Notes under the pieces: generated by a model
Databases searched by the model: none
Told to the model about the DNA's origin: nothing
The model's input: the letters and a program-made list of their open reading frames with translations, nothing else
Translations under genes and position numbers: made by a program
Assembly (NCBI RefSeq): GCF_027943255.1
Contig: NC_072893.1
Span: forward strand, 28,790,001 to 28,854,000
Direction of reading: 5' to 3'
Length of the DNA: 64,000 nt
Origin: Anastrepha obliqua
Lineage: Eukaryota > Arthropoda > Insecta > Diptera > Tephritidae
Part shown: positions 1 through 11,211 of the stretch, piece by piece
How positions within the stretch are numbered: the stretch's first letter is position 1
How the letters are laid out: the number at the start of each line of letters is the position of its first letter

Positions 1-1
1 A

Positions 2-2050
2 ACAATGGAAAAAATATTGGATCAGCACATACGGGAGAATAACTTGGTTAATTTCCCACTGCACCAACTTCAATTTGCCTACCAACAAGGTAAATCTACT
101 GAGACTGCAATACACAGTCTGGTAACCATTATTGAAAAAGCTATTGAGTCAAAACAAATCGCACTTTGCGCTTTTATTGACATAACAGGAGCTTTCGATA
201 ATACGTCCTATGAGGCAATCAACAATGCCCTATCTCAAAAGGACGTACCTAAACCCATCAGACGATGGACTATATCGATGCTGAAATCCAGAACGATCAG
301 TACAGAATTAGGAGGAAGAATAAAGTCTATCAAGGCCACAAGAGGTTGCCCGCAAGGGGGAGTACTCTCTCCTCTTCTGTGGACACTAGTAATAGATGAA
401 CTTCTCCACAAACTGAACAACCTAGGATTCCACACCCAGGGCTATGCTGATGACCTGGTAGTATATATAGTGGGCTGGCATGAAGAGACCATCTCTAACC
501 GCATGCAACAAGCCCTCAACATAATAAACAAATGGTGCACTGACAAAGGGCTCTCTATCAACCCATCTGAAACTGCGCTAGTGCCGTTCACCAGGAAAAG
601 GAATATCAACATCAAATGTCCTGTCCTGAATGAATCGACTCTACAACTCTCCACAGAGGCGAACTACCTTGGTATCAACCTTGACAAAGCGCTTACCTGG
701 AACTCGCATCTTGAGAAAGTTACTGTAAAAGCCACAAGGGCATTCTATGCCTGCACAAGGCTTTTTGGTAAAACATGGGGGCTCAGCCCCAGAATGACCT
801 ACTGGACATTCACTACAGTTTTTAAGCCTATAGTCACTTATGCTGCCTTAGCATGGTGGCCCAAAGTTAAGCAACGAAAGGCGGCAAGCGATCTTAACAA
901 ATTGTACCGCCTCATCTGCATTGGTATAACAGGAGCAATGAAAACATGCCCAACTGACGCTTTGGGCGTGCTCCTAGGTATACCACCGCTTCCCATCTTA
1001 ATTGAAAAAGAAGCAAGATTGAGTGCCTTAAGACTAAAAGGCAACGCCGATCTTAAAAGTGGAGATATGAGAGGACATCTAAAGATCTTAGAAGACTTTC
1101 GACACACTCCTATACTACACAGGGTGGATACAATATCTCCCAAACCCATTCTCTACAGAAACTTCCGAATTATTATTAATGAACGAACAACTTGGAGAAC
1201 TAATTCTATCAATTTCAAGCCTGGATCTCAATTATGGTTCACTGATGGGTCCAAGCTGGAAGATGGTAGAGCAGGGGCAGGAATCAATGGGCCTAAATTT
1301 AAAAAATCGATTCCGATGGGACTCTACCCAACAATATTCCAGGCAGAAATACATGCCATTGAAATATGTGTGAGAGAATGCCTTCGCAGGAAAATGAGAG
1401 GTACTCACATCTACATACTCTCTGATAGTCAAGCGGCTCTAAAAGCCCTTCTATCAACAACTATCACCTCTAAATTGGTAAATGATTGCCTAAACCTTCT
1501 CAACATGTTAGGAAACCTCAACACAGTAAATCTAGTCTGGATTCCGGGACATGAAGGGCATGAGGGGAATGAAATGGCTGATGACCTCGCAAAACAAGGA
1601 GCAAATATGCAACTTACTGGTCCTGAGCCTTTCTGTGGACTCACGAAAAGCCACATTAATGAATTCCTCAGGAAATGGGAAGAAAGGAAATTTGCTGCAC
1701 ACTGGCTAAATTGTGCCGGTCAGCGTCAAGCCAGACAATTTCTTAGTCCCAACAAAGGAATATCAGACAAGCTACTTTCACTAAACAGAGTAGATCTGCG
1801 TCTTCTAACAGGATACCTCACAGGTCACTGCAGCCTGAGGTATCATTTAAATAACATTGGTCTATCAGAGACCAATGTCTGCCGCTTTTGCGAAATGGAT
1901 ATAGAAAGCTCAGAACATGTGCTTTGTGAATGTCCTGCGCTGGGCAGACAAAGACTTCACCACCTTGGTGGTATCGTAGTATCTCCATGTAATCTTTGGA
2001 ACAACAAACCCACAATAGTGCTAAAATTTATAAAAAGCCTTAAACTCTAG
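2..2050 (+). CDS. LOA/I-type LINE ORF2, RT plus RNase H, 5' partial
   Basis: Reverse transcriptase followed by RNase H and a C-terminal Cys/His motif, the pol ORF of a non-LTR retrotransposon. Numbered from the ATG at position 5: FIDITGAFD near residues 57-65, GCPQGG near 114 and catalytic YADD at 147-150. RNase H acidic residues are visible as TDGS (D414), QAE (E448), SDSQ (D474) and MADD (D526). A CRFC...H...C motif lies near the C-terminus. The frame stays open to the window edge, so the endonuclease half and true start are outside; the ATG at 5 is not a credible start. There are no stops or frameshifts in 681 codons, unlike nearly all other TE genes here, suggesting a young copy. LOA is favoured over I by the GCPQGGVLSPLLW motif. 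Confidence 0.9.
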   Translation, partial: TMEKILDQHIRENNLVNFPLHQLQFAYQQGKSTETAIHSLVTIIEKAIESKQIALCAFIDITGAFDNTSYEAINNALSQKDVPKPIRRWTISMLKSRTISTELGGRIKSIKATRGCPQGGVLSPLLWTLVIDELLHKLNNLGFHTQGYADDLVVYIVGWHEETISNRMQQALNIINKWCTDKGLSINPSETALVPFTRKRNINIKCPVLNESTLQLSTEANYLGINLDKALTWNSHLEKVTVKATRAFYACTRLFGKTWGLSPRMTYWTFTTVFKPIVTYAALAWWPKVKQRKAASDLNKLYRLICIGITGAMKTCPTDALGVLLGIPPLPILIEKEARLSALRLKGNADLKSGDMRGHLKILEDFRHTPILHRVDTISPKPILYRNFRIIINERTTWRTNSINFKPGSQLWFTDGSKLEDGRAGAGINGPKFKKSIPMGLYPTIFQAEIHAIEICVRECLRRKMRGTHIYILSDSQAALKALLSTTITSKLVNDCLNLLNMLGNLNTVNLVWIPGHEGHEGNEMADDLAKQGANMQLTGPEPFCGLTKSHINEFLRKWEERKFAAHWLNCAGQRQARQFLSPNKGISDKLLSLNRVDLRLLTGYLTGHCSLRYHLNNIGLSETNVCRFCEMDIESSEHVLCECPALGRQRLHHLGGIVVSPCNLWNNKPTIVLKFIKSLKL

Positions 2051-2109
2051 GGTTACAAAATAGGTCTTGCACAATAGATCAACTCTGGTCGCAGTGCGTA
2101 ATGGCCTTC

Positions 2110-2123
2110 TAATAATAATAATA
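2110..2123 (+). repeat. (TAA)n tail of the LOA-type LINE
   Basis: A short AAT/TAA microsatellite lies 60 bp after the LINE stop codon. I-factor and LOA-type LINEs end in TAA repeats rather than poly(A), so this marks the probable 3' terminus of the element. The sequence beyond it is unrelated. Confidence 0.6.
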
Positions 2124-2159
2124 CCGACACCGTCAGCGGCTTCCACTTCAACAGCCGTC

Positions 2160-2656
2160 ACATCCTGTGATGGTAGATTGTTTTAGTGATCGATATCTCG
2201 TAAAGTATCGATCAAACAATTTGAAGTTTATGCTCGTTGCCATGGTGACATTTCACACTAAACAAATTCTTTTGCAATTTTTTGTTGATTCCATTCAGTT
2301 CTGAATTGCAGGGTGTTACTCGTAACAATGGAAGTCAACATAGAGGAAATTCGGAAAATTGTACAGTTTTTCTTTGAAACAATGTTTCTTTGAAGTCCAG
2401 GCCGCAGAAATCGTGAATGATGTTTATGGTGCCGATATGAGGGATAGTTTCGATTTTGGCGATTCCGTTCAGACACTTTTGGTGTTAAAGAAACACCTCG
2501 CAGAGGCAAGCCCGTCGTTGAAAATGTCGATAAAATCACAGAAAAAATCGAAGTTGATGGACAGCCCAGGAGCTAAAGATCGACGATAAAGCACTTTTAA
2601 ACCATTTGGACTAAATTTTTACGCAAAAATAATGGATTTCTTTTTCACCAAACCAG
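2160..2656 (+). mobile_element. Internally deleted mariner derivative, copy 1
   Basis: Homologous to the copies at 10447-10942 and 14712-15268. It shares the segment CGATATCTCGTAAAGTATCG, the start of a mariner transposase (an MEVN-type N-terminus with QAAEIVNDVYGAD) and then, soon after TCGACGATAAA, an abrupt join to the right inverted repeat (ATAATGGATTTCTTTTT). The right end abuts a TA; the left terminal repeat is degraded. Coding capacity is limited to a broken helix-turn-helix portion. Confidence 0.7.
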
Positions 2657-2848
2657 TATCCAAATATTCAAAAATTGTTTACTTTTCGCCCGGAAATGAA
2701 GATAATATATTTTGTAGTGTCCATTGCGTAGACTTTATTTCATATTACGAAAATGCAACAATTTTATAGGTTTTTATAAAAGAGTAAGAAGAACGAAGTT
2801 GAACAGAAAACAACAATTTTTTTGTAAACGAATTTAATTAAGCTTCTA

Positions 2849-2938
2849 CAAGGTGGCGCAAAAGTAATCACAATTTTTTTAATCTAGAAAAAAAATTATT
2901 CAGAAACACAATTGGATGTTCAATTTTGAGCCACCTTG
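2849..2938. mobile_element. 90-bp TA-flanked MITE
   Basis: The left end reads CAAGGTGGCGCAAAAGT and the right end, complemented, CAAGGTGGCTCAAAATT. Both ends abut TA. The interior is AT-rich and non-coding. The ends resemble those of the larger element at 59678-59908, so both are probably non-autonomous relatives in the Tc1/mariner group (TA target). Confidence 0.6.
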
Positions 2939-2974
2939 TATTTTTACATATATATTATTGGATCCTTTAACTAC

Positions 2975-3400
2975 TAGTTGGAGTATAGGGCGTAGATAAC
3001 TCCTCTTCGCTATCGAACAATGTTTTATGGAAGGGCTCTAAGTTCATTCCGAGTCTTATTCAAAGGCCTCCGTTGAATTGCGTTAGGAGGTTCGCGGTCT
3101 GCCTATATTTAGTCATGACTGTTGGAAAGGGCTCCATTGCAGCCCCTGTTTGGCGATGTTGTCGTCACTCTTCCTCACTGTGTGGCCGATCGATTGCCAT
3201 TCTCTTCTGCGGATTTCAGTCGTCGCCACATCGGACTTATTAGCTTTCCTTTGTAATTCGGTGGTGATATAGTTCGAGGCCAGAAAATTCGCATTATGCA
3301 GCGCAAGCAGCGATTAATGAACGTTTGGAGACGCCTTGAAATCATTGCGGTGATCTTCCACGTCGTATGGCAGGACAGACCACCTTTTATACTAATCATA
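2975..3400 (-). pseudogene. RTE-like LINE, 3' fragment
   Basis: The minus strand encodes LQTFINRCLRCIMRIFWPRT, matching the post-RT region of the LINE at 39609-41245 (LQAFVNRCLRRIIGIWWPRT). After frameshifts it continues with a GHTVRKSDDNIAKQ-like stretch and the usual LINE C-terminal tail. Only the 3' end survives, with several frame breaks. Confidence 0.65.
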
Positions 3401-3429
3401 GAAGCATTTCTTTAAACTGCCTTCAGTAA

Positions 3430-4849
3430 AGTTAAGAAACATAAAAACTTTGGTTTAAATATAATAATTTGGCCATCCTCCGTACACTTCTTTCCTCATT
3501 GCCAGCCACCTCACAGCTGTTACAAAAAAATTTACACAACGTTCAAATAAATGCCTTCACCTCAAATTCGACTCACACAATTCGTGAACTTTTTTCAAAT
3601 TTCATCAAATCAAATGACCGGAAGTAGCCGTCCAGGACATGCACCACAATTTGCCATCCGGTTGGGCTATTTCAAGTTGGGCATTTGATTTTTGTATGCA
3701 ATGCACATATGTCACCAGGGCTATTGAGAGAGGAGTTTAGGGAAAAAAGCAAAAATTTCTTAGCTTATTCATACGTTTGCAATAATTTGACTATTGTTGT
3801 TGGTTTTTTTTCATAAACTCGCTTTATAATAATTCCCAAGCCACAGCTTTTGAATTGTACGATTTCAGTCCTTTTATTTCGTTTGGGAAAACGTCAACGT
3901 GAACGGTTGAACGGATGAATGGACATAACAAAGGTGAAGGCATAAAATACTGTATAAATTGAGTATTTGACCGCTTTGGTTGATTACTTTGACTATCAAA
4001 TGGCGTTTTGCTAAATTGAACTCAATAACGAAAGCTATTTGTACCGACATACATACGTACATTTATACAAATAAACATATACGAGAATACAAAATTATAC
4101 ACTGATTTAATATTAGAAAGTTGGTGTCAAGTATTATGGTCCCATTTGTAAAGAGTGAAATTCCAAACTTTTCTAACAGATATCTTGCACGGCTGTCAAA
4201 CCATGTAAATACGAATGCTATATGCTTATTAGACTCAAGTAATGAAACAATACGACTGAAGCGTAATCATATCTTAGACTTGCCATTTCTCTAATTTTCC
4301 TGAATTAAATTATTTAATCAACACTAAATAAAAAACAAAATACATAAGTTCCTATATGAAGATAAGCAACTCATTAGTACAATTGAAATTTAATACATTT
4401 AAGATCAAATATTAGAACAAATATCGTAATTTTATAAGTAGTTTTGCATTTGTGCAAATACTACCGCTGCTATTAGATAATAAGACCTAATTTGCTGAAT
4501 ATCATTATTTTAAGATAGATTGCAAATAAAATACTTACAAAAAAAAAAAAAAAAAGTATTATGAAGCGATGGTGCAGTGAAAAAGGTGTTTCTAATATGT
4601 TACACATACCTATGTTATATATAAACGCACAGAAATCCAAAACTCAATTTTCATTCTTCTATCGCTCTGCTTTATCCTCTTGCTTGGTGCTCTAACCGTT
4701 GAATCAATTTTGGCCGAGGTGACCAAGGCGCACTGAATTTATTTTCTTTGTCGTCCCAATAGGCGTCAATTAGAAAGACAAAGCGAAGGCAAGTCATTCC
4801 AACAGAGGGCATGCCTTTTACTCCTTGTCGTATATAATTTATACCTAAA
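3430..4849. other. No gene recognised; AT-rich spacer
   Basis: I see no supported coding region. A poly(A) run at about 4541-4556 could be the tail of an eroded retroposon. The remaining open frames are short and have no recognisable motif. Confidence 0.5.
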
Positions 4850-6012
4850 TCCTAAAGCAAGTCGACACCCATCACCTCTTTGTCGACTATAAAGCTGCGT
4901 TCGATAGCCCGATAAGGGATTGCCTGTACGCCACCATGTCTGAGTTCGGTATGCCTGCGAAGCTCATACGGCTTTGCAGAATGACGTTGAGCAACACAAC
5001 CAGATCCGACAAGGTAGGAAATAACCTCTCCGAGCCATTCAGTACCGTTCAAGGTTTCAGACAAGGCGATCTACTGTCATGCAATCTCTTCAAATTCGTG
5101 ATGGAAGGGGTGCTCCGAAAAGCAGGTGTTCATCGTAATGGCACTATTTTCTACAAATGTGTCCAGCTCCTTGCATACGCCGATGACATTGACATTATCG
5201 GCCGCTGTAAGCGAGATGTCACCGCTGCGTTTTCTACTATCGAAATCGGAATCATCACGAGTGGGTCTGGCGGTGAACGAGGGTAAAACGAAGTATATGC
5301 TGTCTATAACGCGGAACACACGGCGTGTAAGAGCGCACGTCATTGCGGACAACTATACGCTCGAAGTTGTGCCAGAATTTATTTATCTTGGCACCGCCGT
5401 TAACAGCAACAACGATATCGGCCTGGAGATCAAACGGAGAATCACACTTGCTAATAGGTGTTACTATGGGCTAAGTAAGCAATTGAGTAGTCGAGCTCTC
5501 TCTCGCACGACCAAACTGACACTCTCCAAGACGCTCATCATACCCGTGTTGCTTTATGGCGCAGAGGCATGGGTAGTGTCGCAAAGCGATGCAGCCGCTC
5601 TTGGGGTGTTCGAGAGAAAAGTTCTTCGTAAGATCTTCGGTCCTGTGCGCGTTGGCGAAGACTACCGTTCAAGAATGAACCACGAGCTGTATGAGCTCTA
5701 CGCCGACATTGACGTAGTTCAACGCATCGCCATCCAACGCCTGCGTTGGCTAGGGCATGTCGTGCGTATGGATGAAGAAGCACCAGCAAAAAAGGTGTTC
5801 GAAGGCGAAGTCCAAGGGAGCCGACGCAGAGGAAGACCATTGCTCCGGTGGAAAGACCAGGTGGAGGAAACCCTATGCTCGCTTGGTGTACAGAATTGGC
5901 GCCTGGAGAAAGCTAGTGAGGTCGGCCGTAACTCGGGAACGGGTTGTTATGGCCACCTAAGTAAGTGAAGAGTAGAGGCCCTTTGCTCCCAAAAGGAGAA
6001 GAAGAAGAAAAA
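4850..6012 (+). pseudogene. RTE-like LINE, RT to 3' end, frameshifted
   Basis: A 5'-truncated non-LTR pol. Frame one begins inside RT domain 3 (HHLFVDYKAAFDS, about 4858-4911), passes GFRQGDLLSCNLF and LLAYADDIDII, and breaks near 5250. The next frame (to 5968) gives LAVNEGKTKYM, FIYLGTAVNSN, PVLLYGAEAW, KVLRKIFGPVRVG, RLRWLGHVVRMDEE and RRRGRPLLRWKDQVEETL, the characteristic post-RT tail. No RNase H follows. The 3' UTR ends in a GAAGAAGAAGAAA stretch near 6010. Related fragments occur at 17905, 28960 and 54014. Confidence 0.8.
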
Positions 6013-6235
6013 TCGCTGAATTAAATATATTCCATCGTAAAGCTTATTCAACTGGGCAGAATAATCAGTTCAATATATGCAAGTTTTTTATGTCACATAA
6101 AAGTTCTCAGTCTCGTTGCCTACTGGAAATGATTGGACTACAAACAAATGCGGTACATGCAAAAGATTATTCTGCAGTGATCGACCTGAAAAATGCCCGT
6201 TCAAAACTTCGCGTGTAGACGAAGTTGAACAACAT

Positions 6236-6363
6236 AGTATTAAAATTTCAGCCAATTCGGTTGAATATTTTTTTTTTTTTTTGACAACACCAGGCCGAAA
6301 AAAGTCGTTTCGAGATAGATGAGTTTAAAGTTTGACGTACAGGAGCGCGCGGAGAGCTCTCTA
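6236..6363 (+). repeat. Fragment of TTAA-family element
   Basis: Shares the segments GACAACACCAGGCC and GTTTAAAGTTTGA-GTACAGGAGCGCGC with the copies at 18198-24064 and 51199-51868. Both ends are truncated and its right edge joins the maT-like transposon directly. Confidence 0.55.
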
Positions 6364-7110
6364 CCTACAAAGTCAAGCCTTACAAGATCCCAAAGGCGCA
6401 TGATTTCACACCAAAGCAGCAACAAGTCAGACTTGAAAGAGCGAAGGAGTTGCTTCGCTTGGCCGAAAGCGGTCAATTTCCCAACATTGTGTTTTCTAAA
6501 GAGAAAATTTTTCAAATTGAGCAATTTATTATTTGACCGACCTTTCATACGAGAATTTGAGTCATCGGTTGGCCACCAGGAGGCAGCACCCGCCACAGGT
6601 AATGGTTTGGGCCGTTGTAATCGTAGATGGGCGCTCTCCAATCGATTTCATCATTCTCGTCAAGGTAAATGCGGAATATTATTGGGAAAGTATTCTTGCT
6701 GGTTGCTTTGAAGCCATCTCACAAAGCTCAAGTGAACCAAGAATGGCTTAAAAACAACGTTCTAAACTGCATAACGTCCACCCAATGGCTTTCAAATTCA
6801 CCAGTCGCGAATCCGATGGATCATTCTCCGAACTAAAAGATTCACCACTCTCGAGGCACTGAAAAGAGTCATTGCCCGCGATTAGGCCAAAATATGATAC
6901 CTGCAAGTCACATTCGGGCATTTGGCGATTCGTTTCTGGGCCCTCTCTAGGTCATAGTCAAGGCAAAAGGTGGTCACATCGAGCGAAAGTAAATTGATTT
7001 TTAATTTTGTATTATATTATTTTCACATATTGTTTACTTTGAATTGAATAAAAGTAATTTTCCAAACTAAATGTATGGCCTTTTTAAATATTTACACTTC
7101 GAGTACACAA
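6364..7110 (+). pseudogene. maT-like (DD37D) transposon, 5'-truncated
   Basis: Broken transposase frames match the minus-strand copy at 36297-37547: KVKPYKIPKAHDFTPKQQQ-like start, RLERAKELLRLAESGQF, HPPQVMVWAVV, KVNAEYYWESILAGCF, then QEWLKNNV and WLSNSPVANPMD after frameshifts. The DNA after the gene (TATGGCCTTTTTAA, then ACACTTCGAGTACA) is the eroded right terminal repeat. The left end has been replaced by the TTAA-family fragment. Assignment to maT rests on the 37-residue spacing between the last two catalytic acids in the family, so it is inference. Confidence 0.65.
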
Positions 7111-7385
7111 TGGGCGGGTTCCACGAATTATTAACCTTGAAGTACGCTTCGATTGCGGAGCCGCTCACTGCGACATCGTGACTAAATAACCAGCACGAAT
7201 AACGAAGCTAACGGGGTTCCCTCTTCATACGCTCAGCGGTTAAAAGAGAAACTTGAAATTTAAAACCTAATTCTTCTGAAACCTAAGTGCTCACTTCCCG
7301 CAAGATCCATGAAATCAAAATGTTGAGGAAAACGTCTTCAAAATTTAAAATTTTTCAGTCATCTGCTCCTCCTTAATGAGATACT
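7111..7385. other. No gene recognised
   Basis: Short spacer between two TE remnants. No coding signature is visible. A T-run at about 7388-7399 is read as the complement of the poly(A) tail of the following minus-strand LINE. Confidence 0.4.
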
Positions 7386-8140
7386 CTTTTTTTTTTTGTG
7401 CAACACTCAGAAGTCCATTGTACTACATTCGGATTCCCTTTTAATTTTCTTTAAATCTACTCGATCTCCGAAGAAATCTGAGTAGATCTTGTGGTGCCAA
7501 GGAGCCAAGATGGTCGCTTCTTAACACATCAGTGCCAAAGACCTCAAACCTGATTCAAGCGAAGGCGGGGCAGACACACAGGCAGTGGTCCTCCTTTTCA
7601 CAAGCTGGGCAGAGTACACTGAGATGCCCACCCTTTCCATGTGCTTCGCGCACAGAAAGTGGCCTGTCATCAGTGCAACAAGCCGTCTGCACTCCCTTCT
7701 GCTTAAGGGCAGGATGGTTTGCGTCAGTCGATCGGACATGACAGGTAATATCAGTTTAGTCCATCTGCAGCGTCTCTCAGTCTGCCAAGCTCGCTTGTGG
7801 GTTGTAGTAACCCATTTGCTAACCGTGGGTTTGATGGCCGTAGAAGGGAGTGACAAAACGGGCTCTGAGCCAAAGAAGTTGGCCTCAGAGCCCATCTTAG
7901 CTAAGAAGTCAGAGGTCTCGTTACCCACGATACCCACGTGTCCCGGGACCCATGTTAGCATCAGGCTATTATGTGTACCGACATAGTCCAGCCTGGATTT
8001 ACAGGACGTGACTACCCCTGATGTGGTTGCGGGGCTGTCTAAGGACATGAGCGCAGCTTGGCTGTCGCTGCAGACACATATAGATCTGCCTCTCCATTGG
8101 TTTTCCATAACAAAGTTCATCGCTTCTTGAACTGCATTAC
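7386..8140 (-). pseudogene. RNase H-bearing LINE, 3' fragment
   Basis: The minus frame 7521-8120 starts inside RNase H: SDSQAALMSL, then LTWVPGHVGIVGNETSDFLA, which holds the last acidic residue. A region with CRRLVALMTGHFL and a degraded Cys motif follows. The 3' UTR ends in a poly(A) (T-run on the plus strand). A second copy lies at 15750-16330 with the same terminal segment CATTGTACT. RT is absent, so this is a 5'-truncated copy; clade R1/I-like is inference. Confidence 0.75.
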
Positions 8141-9284
8141 TTACTTACTACATACATGAGGTGCTCTAATTGATATCGCAGTGAACTTTTCACACAGTGA
8201 AAGAGAGCTTGTGGCCATTTCTGCATACTTTCGTATCTGAACAAAAATTTATTTCGGGTTATGACACCAGTTTTTAGTTGAAAGAATATAAATCAATAGT
8301 TGTTATGAGGCATAATTACACAACTAAGAAACACGCAAATAAATGAAATGGCAAAAGGTTAAATGAAAAGTGTGCAGAAGTGAATAAACAAACCAAGCAA
8401 AAGCGTAAAAGTGCCAAAGCCAAATCAACAGTGACAAAAGGATAGGAGAGCCAACCAGACAGACACCCAGCCAGGCGGTCAAAAAGACGACGTGAATTGC
8501 GTATTCGAAAATAAATATCTATGGTTTTCTGTAGCATTCACTGTGTTTGGGTAAAATTATATTTATGTACTTTGAGTAAAAATGTGTGTTTTTTGTAAAT
8601 GTCATGTAAATTGCAAAATGAGTTTGTGGAGTAAAGTAAACGGAAAATATGGAGTGGGCGCATTGTCGAAAGGCGAAACCTTTTTGTATTTTCGCAAATT
8701 AGCAATGCTAACTGACCAATGCATGAACCCTTACAAGGGGTTTATTGTTTGTTTTTCATGGATATTCGTACACAAAATACGAGCGAAAAAAGTAGAAAAT
8801 AATGCTAATTAATTGGGGTTGATGAGGGCATTGTGTTGGCACGTACAGGTAATGAGTATGTAATTTCATACATACAGCTGTAATTAATGAAGGCGCAGTA
8901 TCAGACTACTCACACAGTCATTACAATTCGCTTTCGCTGTGCAAAGTCTACAAGAGAATTAGTAAACAATTTTACTTTTCATTAATATTTTTCAATATTT
9001 GTAGTATTATTTCAATATATTTTTAATATATTTGCAATATTTTTGAATATTTGCAATGCTAATAAATTTTTTGTTTTTTCCTTGTTCACTCCTCTCGGGA
9101 GCATAGGGGCTCAACAAGACTCAGTCTTTCGTTGGTTTTGTTAATCTATTTTGATTTCTGACAGGGTAGGTGATTAGCCTGACGCTACTACTACTAAAAT
9201 TTATAATACCAAAACTTTTCTGTCTTAGCACCGAGTTAGTTTATGCTTCTAGCCAACCTTCTATAAGGGAAGCATATACGGCCT
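8141..9284. other. No gene recognised; AT-rich intergenic
   Basis: Only short frames without motifs. The stretch near 9091-9180 (CTCTCGGGAGCATAGGGG onward) has more complex composition and may be an old LINE 3' UTR, but I cannot show homology within the window. Confidence 0.45.
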
Positions 9285-9831
9285 GCGATAAAGGATAGCA
9301 CATCAACAGTTTGACCAGTTTTGACTATTTTTTTGCTTTATTATAATATATTTTTTTACTTTTTTATAATACTCATTATTTTATATAAAATTATATATAA
9401 AATATAATTTTGGAAGATCGTAGACAATTCCCTTGATTTTTTAATAATTTTTTTCCTTGCCGGTGTAGCAGAATTCATCCATAAAATATACGACATTTGT
9501 TTTTGATGTGGGAAAATGCGAAAAATCGTCATGGAGAAAATTATAAAAAATCTATGAGATTTTTGAGCTACATTAAACTTGAACTTTATTGCACAACAAA
9601 AATTTAATTAGCTATACCAAAATCTTTCTAGAAACTCTAATTAAACACCGTGAATTTGAGATGAAATATTTGTGGAAATTTTTTTTAAGTTTTGCATAAA
9701 ATTTTAAAAACGAATTTATATGGTCTTTGTTAAGCAATGAGCTGTACCTATGCAAAAAATAATGAACAGTAAAAAAAGAAAATTAAAAATCGTTAAAACT
9801 GGTCAAAATGCTGAGTTGCTATCGTTTTGTC
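9285..9831. mobile_element. MITE with TTTGACCAGTTTT terminal repeats
   Basis: The left end reads GCGATAAAGGATAGCA...TTTGACCAGTTTTGAC. The complemented right end reads GCGACAAAACGATAGCA...TTTTGACCAGTTTTAAC. The roughly 540-bp interior is AT-rich and non-coding. A left end of the same family is at 27440-27545, and related interior sequence occurs near 24510-24620 and 30380-30480. Confidence 0.6.
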
Positions 9832-9843
9832 GCTAGTTGTATA

Positions 9844-9990
9844 CAGGGTCCAGCACTTGAAGTGTAACCAATTAAAAAGGCCACAAATTTAGTTTGGAAA
9901 TTTACTTTTATTAAATTCAAAGTAATAAATGTGTCAAAAAATAATACAAAACTATGAATCAATTTCCTTTCCTCGATATGACCACGTTTT
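9844..9990 (-). mobile_element. Single end of a maT-like transposon
   Basis: Begins immediately after a TA with CAGGGTCCAGCACTTGAAG and runs through TGTAACCAATTAAAAAGGCC, matching the left terminal repeat and adjoining UTR of the element at 36297. The rest of the element is missing. Confidence 0.7.
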
Positions 9991-9992
9991 AC

Positions 9993-10038
9993 GTTGACTG
10001 GGCGATGCTACGACTACTAAAATGCCGATCAACTTAGA
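9993..10038 (-). mobile_element. Short mariner fragment
   Basis: GCTACGACTACTAAAATGCC followed by GATCAACTT matches, in reverse complement, the segment of the deleted mariner around 15148-15175. It is wedged between the maT-like end and the LINE tail that follows. Confidence 0.45.
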
Positions 10039-10446
10039 TTATTATTATTATTATTTATTAGCATAAAATAAAATATTACACTGACTTAAAAAAAAAAAAG
10101 AGCACACTAGCTGCTTGGGCCTTCGGTGCTTGGTAAGTATAAGGTTATGTTTAAGTTTTAAGGTATAAAGTAAATGACAATTTTAAAAGCTTTCAATTAG
10201 GCCAATTACCTTAATAAAGTTATATATTTTAATGACATTCTCTGTTGTGGTATTTTTCAAAAGTTCGGATGGGTTTTTGGAACCAAAGATAGGTACACGT
10301 TTAGTATTTAAATTTGCACAGATGTCTATTATGTGTATAAGGTTAAGTTGATCGTTACAGAAAGGACATGTGGGAGGAGACGTGGATAGAAGAAGGTGTT
10401 CATGGGTTAGCCTGGATGTCTCAATGGTCAGGAACCCATGCTGATA
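10037..10446 (-). pseudogene. I-type LINE, 3' fragment with (TAA)n tail
   Basis: On the minus strand the frame gives YQHGFLTIETSRLTHEHLLL and then PPTCPFCNDQLNLIHIIDIC, the CxxC...H...C motif at the C-terminus of RNase H-type LINEs, ending with a stop after KVIGLIESF. The 3' terminus on the plus strand begins with TTATTATTATTATTATTTATT (10040-10060), the complement of a TAA tail. The right edge abuts the mariner derivative at a TA. Confidence 0.65.
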
Positions 10447-10942
10447 TTAGTTTAGGGAAAAAGAGATGCATTATTTTTGCAAATGGTTTAAAACTGTTTT
10501 ATGGTCGATCTTTAGCATCTAGGTGAGGCTATGACCACAACATGCCGATCAACTTTGATTATTTCTGTGATTTTATCGACATTTCCTTTGACATCAAAAA
10601 TGACTGTACAGAATCGACGAAACGAAAATTGCACGTAATTAGCCGTCACAGTATCGGCACCATAAACACCATTCACAATTTTAGCGGCCTGGCTTGCATT
10701 TTTGCCTGTATCAAAGAAAAACTGTAAAATGTACCAAATTTTCTCTTTGTTGACTTCCACTGTTAACACCCTGTAACTGACAACTGAATGGAACCAACAA
10801 AAAACAGCAAACGAATTTGTTTGGTATGAAATGTCACCATGACAACGAGCATAAACTTTAAAATGTTCGATCGATACTTTACGAGATATCGATCACTTCA
10901 GCCATCTACCGAGAAAATAATGGATTTCTCTTTCCCAAACTG
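10447..10942 (-). mobile_element. Internally deleted mariner derivative, copy 2
   Basis: The best preserved of three copies. TA dinucleotides flank it (10445-10446 and 10943-10944). The terminal repeats are TTAGTTTAGGGAAAAAGAG and, complemented, CAGTTTGGGAAAGAGAAA. The minus frame 10512-10769 encodes the mariner N-terminus: MEVNKEKIWYILQFFFDTGK, then NASQAAKIVNGVYGADT and NVDKITEIIKVDRH. Everything from the second half of the DNA-binding domain through the catalytic core is deleted, leaving a 496-bp non-autonomous element. Confidence 0.8.
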
Positions 10943-11211
10943 TACCTCCTCGAGTGAATTGGTTTTTTTTTCCAAACATAACTCTCCGTAATAGCGTTAT
11001 TGCTTACACAGAATGTGCCCGAATCATAAAAAGTCGTCTAATGTTCTTAAATTTAGAGCCTCGAATGATTTCAATATTCGCTCAAATTACCAAGCCAAAG
11101 ATTTTTCTTTGCTTAAGCCTGAATTCAAATTATTGTTAAATGAAGTGTGAGGTTATAGGACCTATCTCTAAGTCATCTGTACGGAACTTTGTTAATATAG
11201 ATTTCTATTGT

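Noticed and set aside
6116..6235. Cys-rich frame KCGTCKRLFCSDRPEKC as a zinc-finger or piggyBac C-terminal domain
   Set aside because: Too short, with a stop close upstream. Cysteine spacing alone is weak support, and no other transposase motif is nearby.
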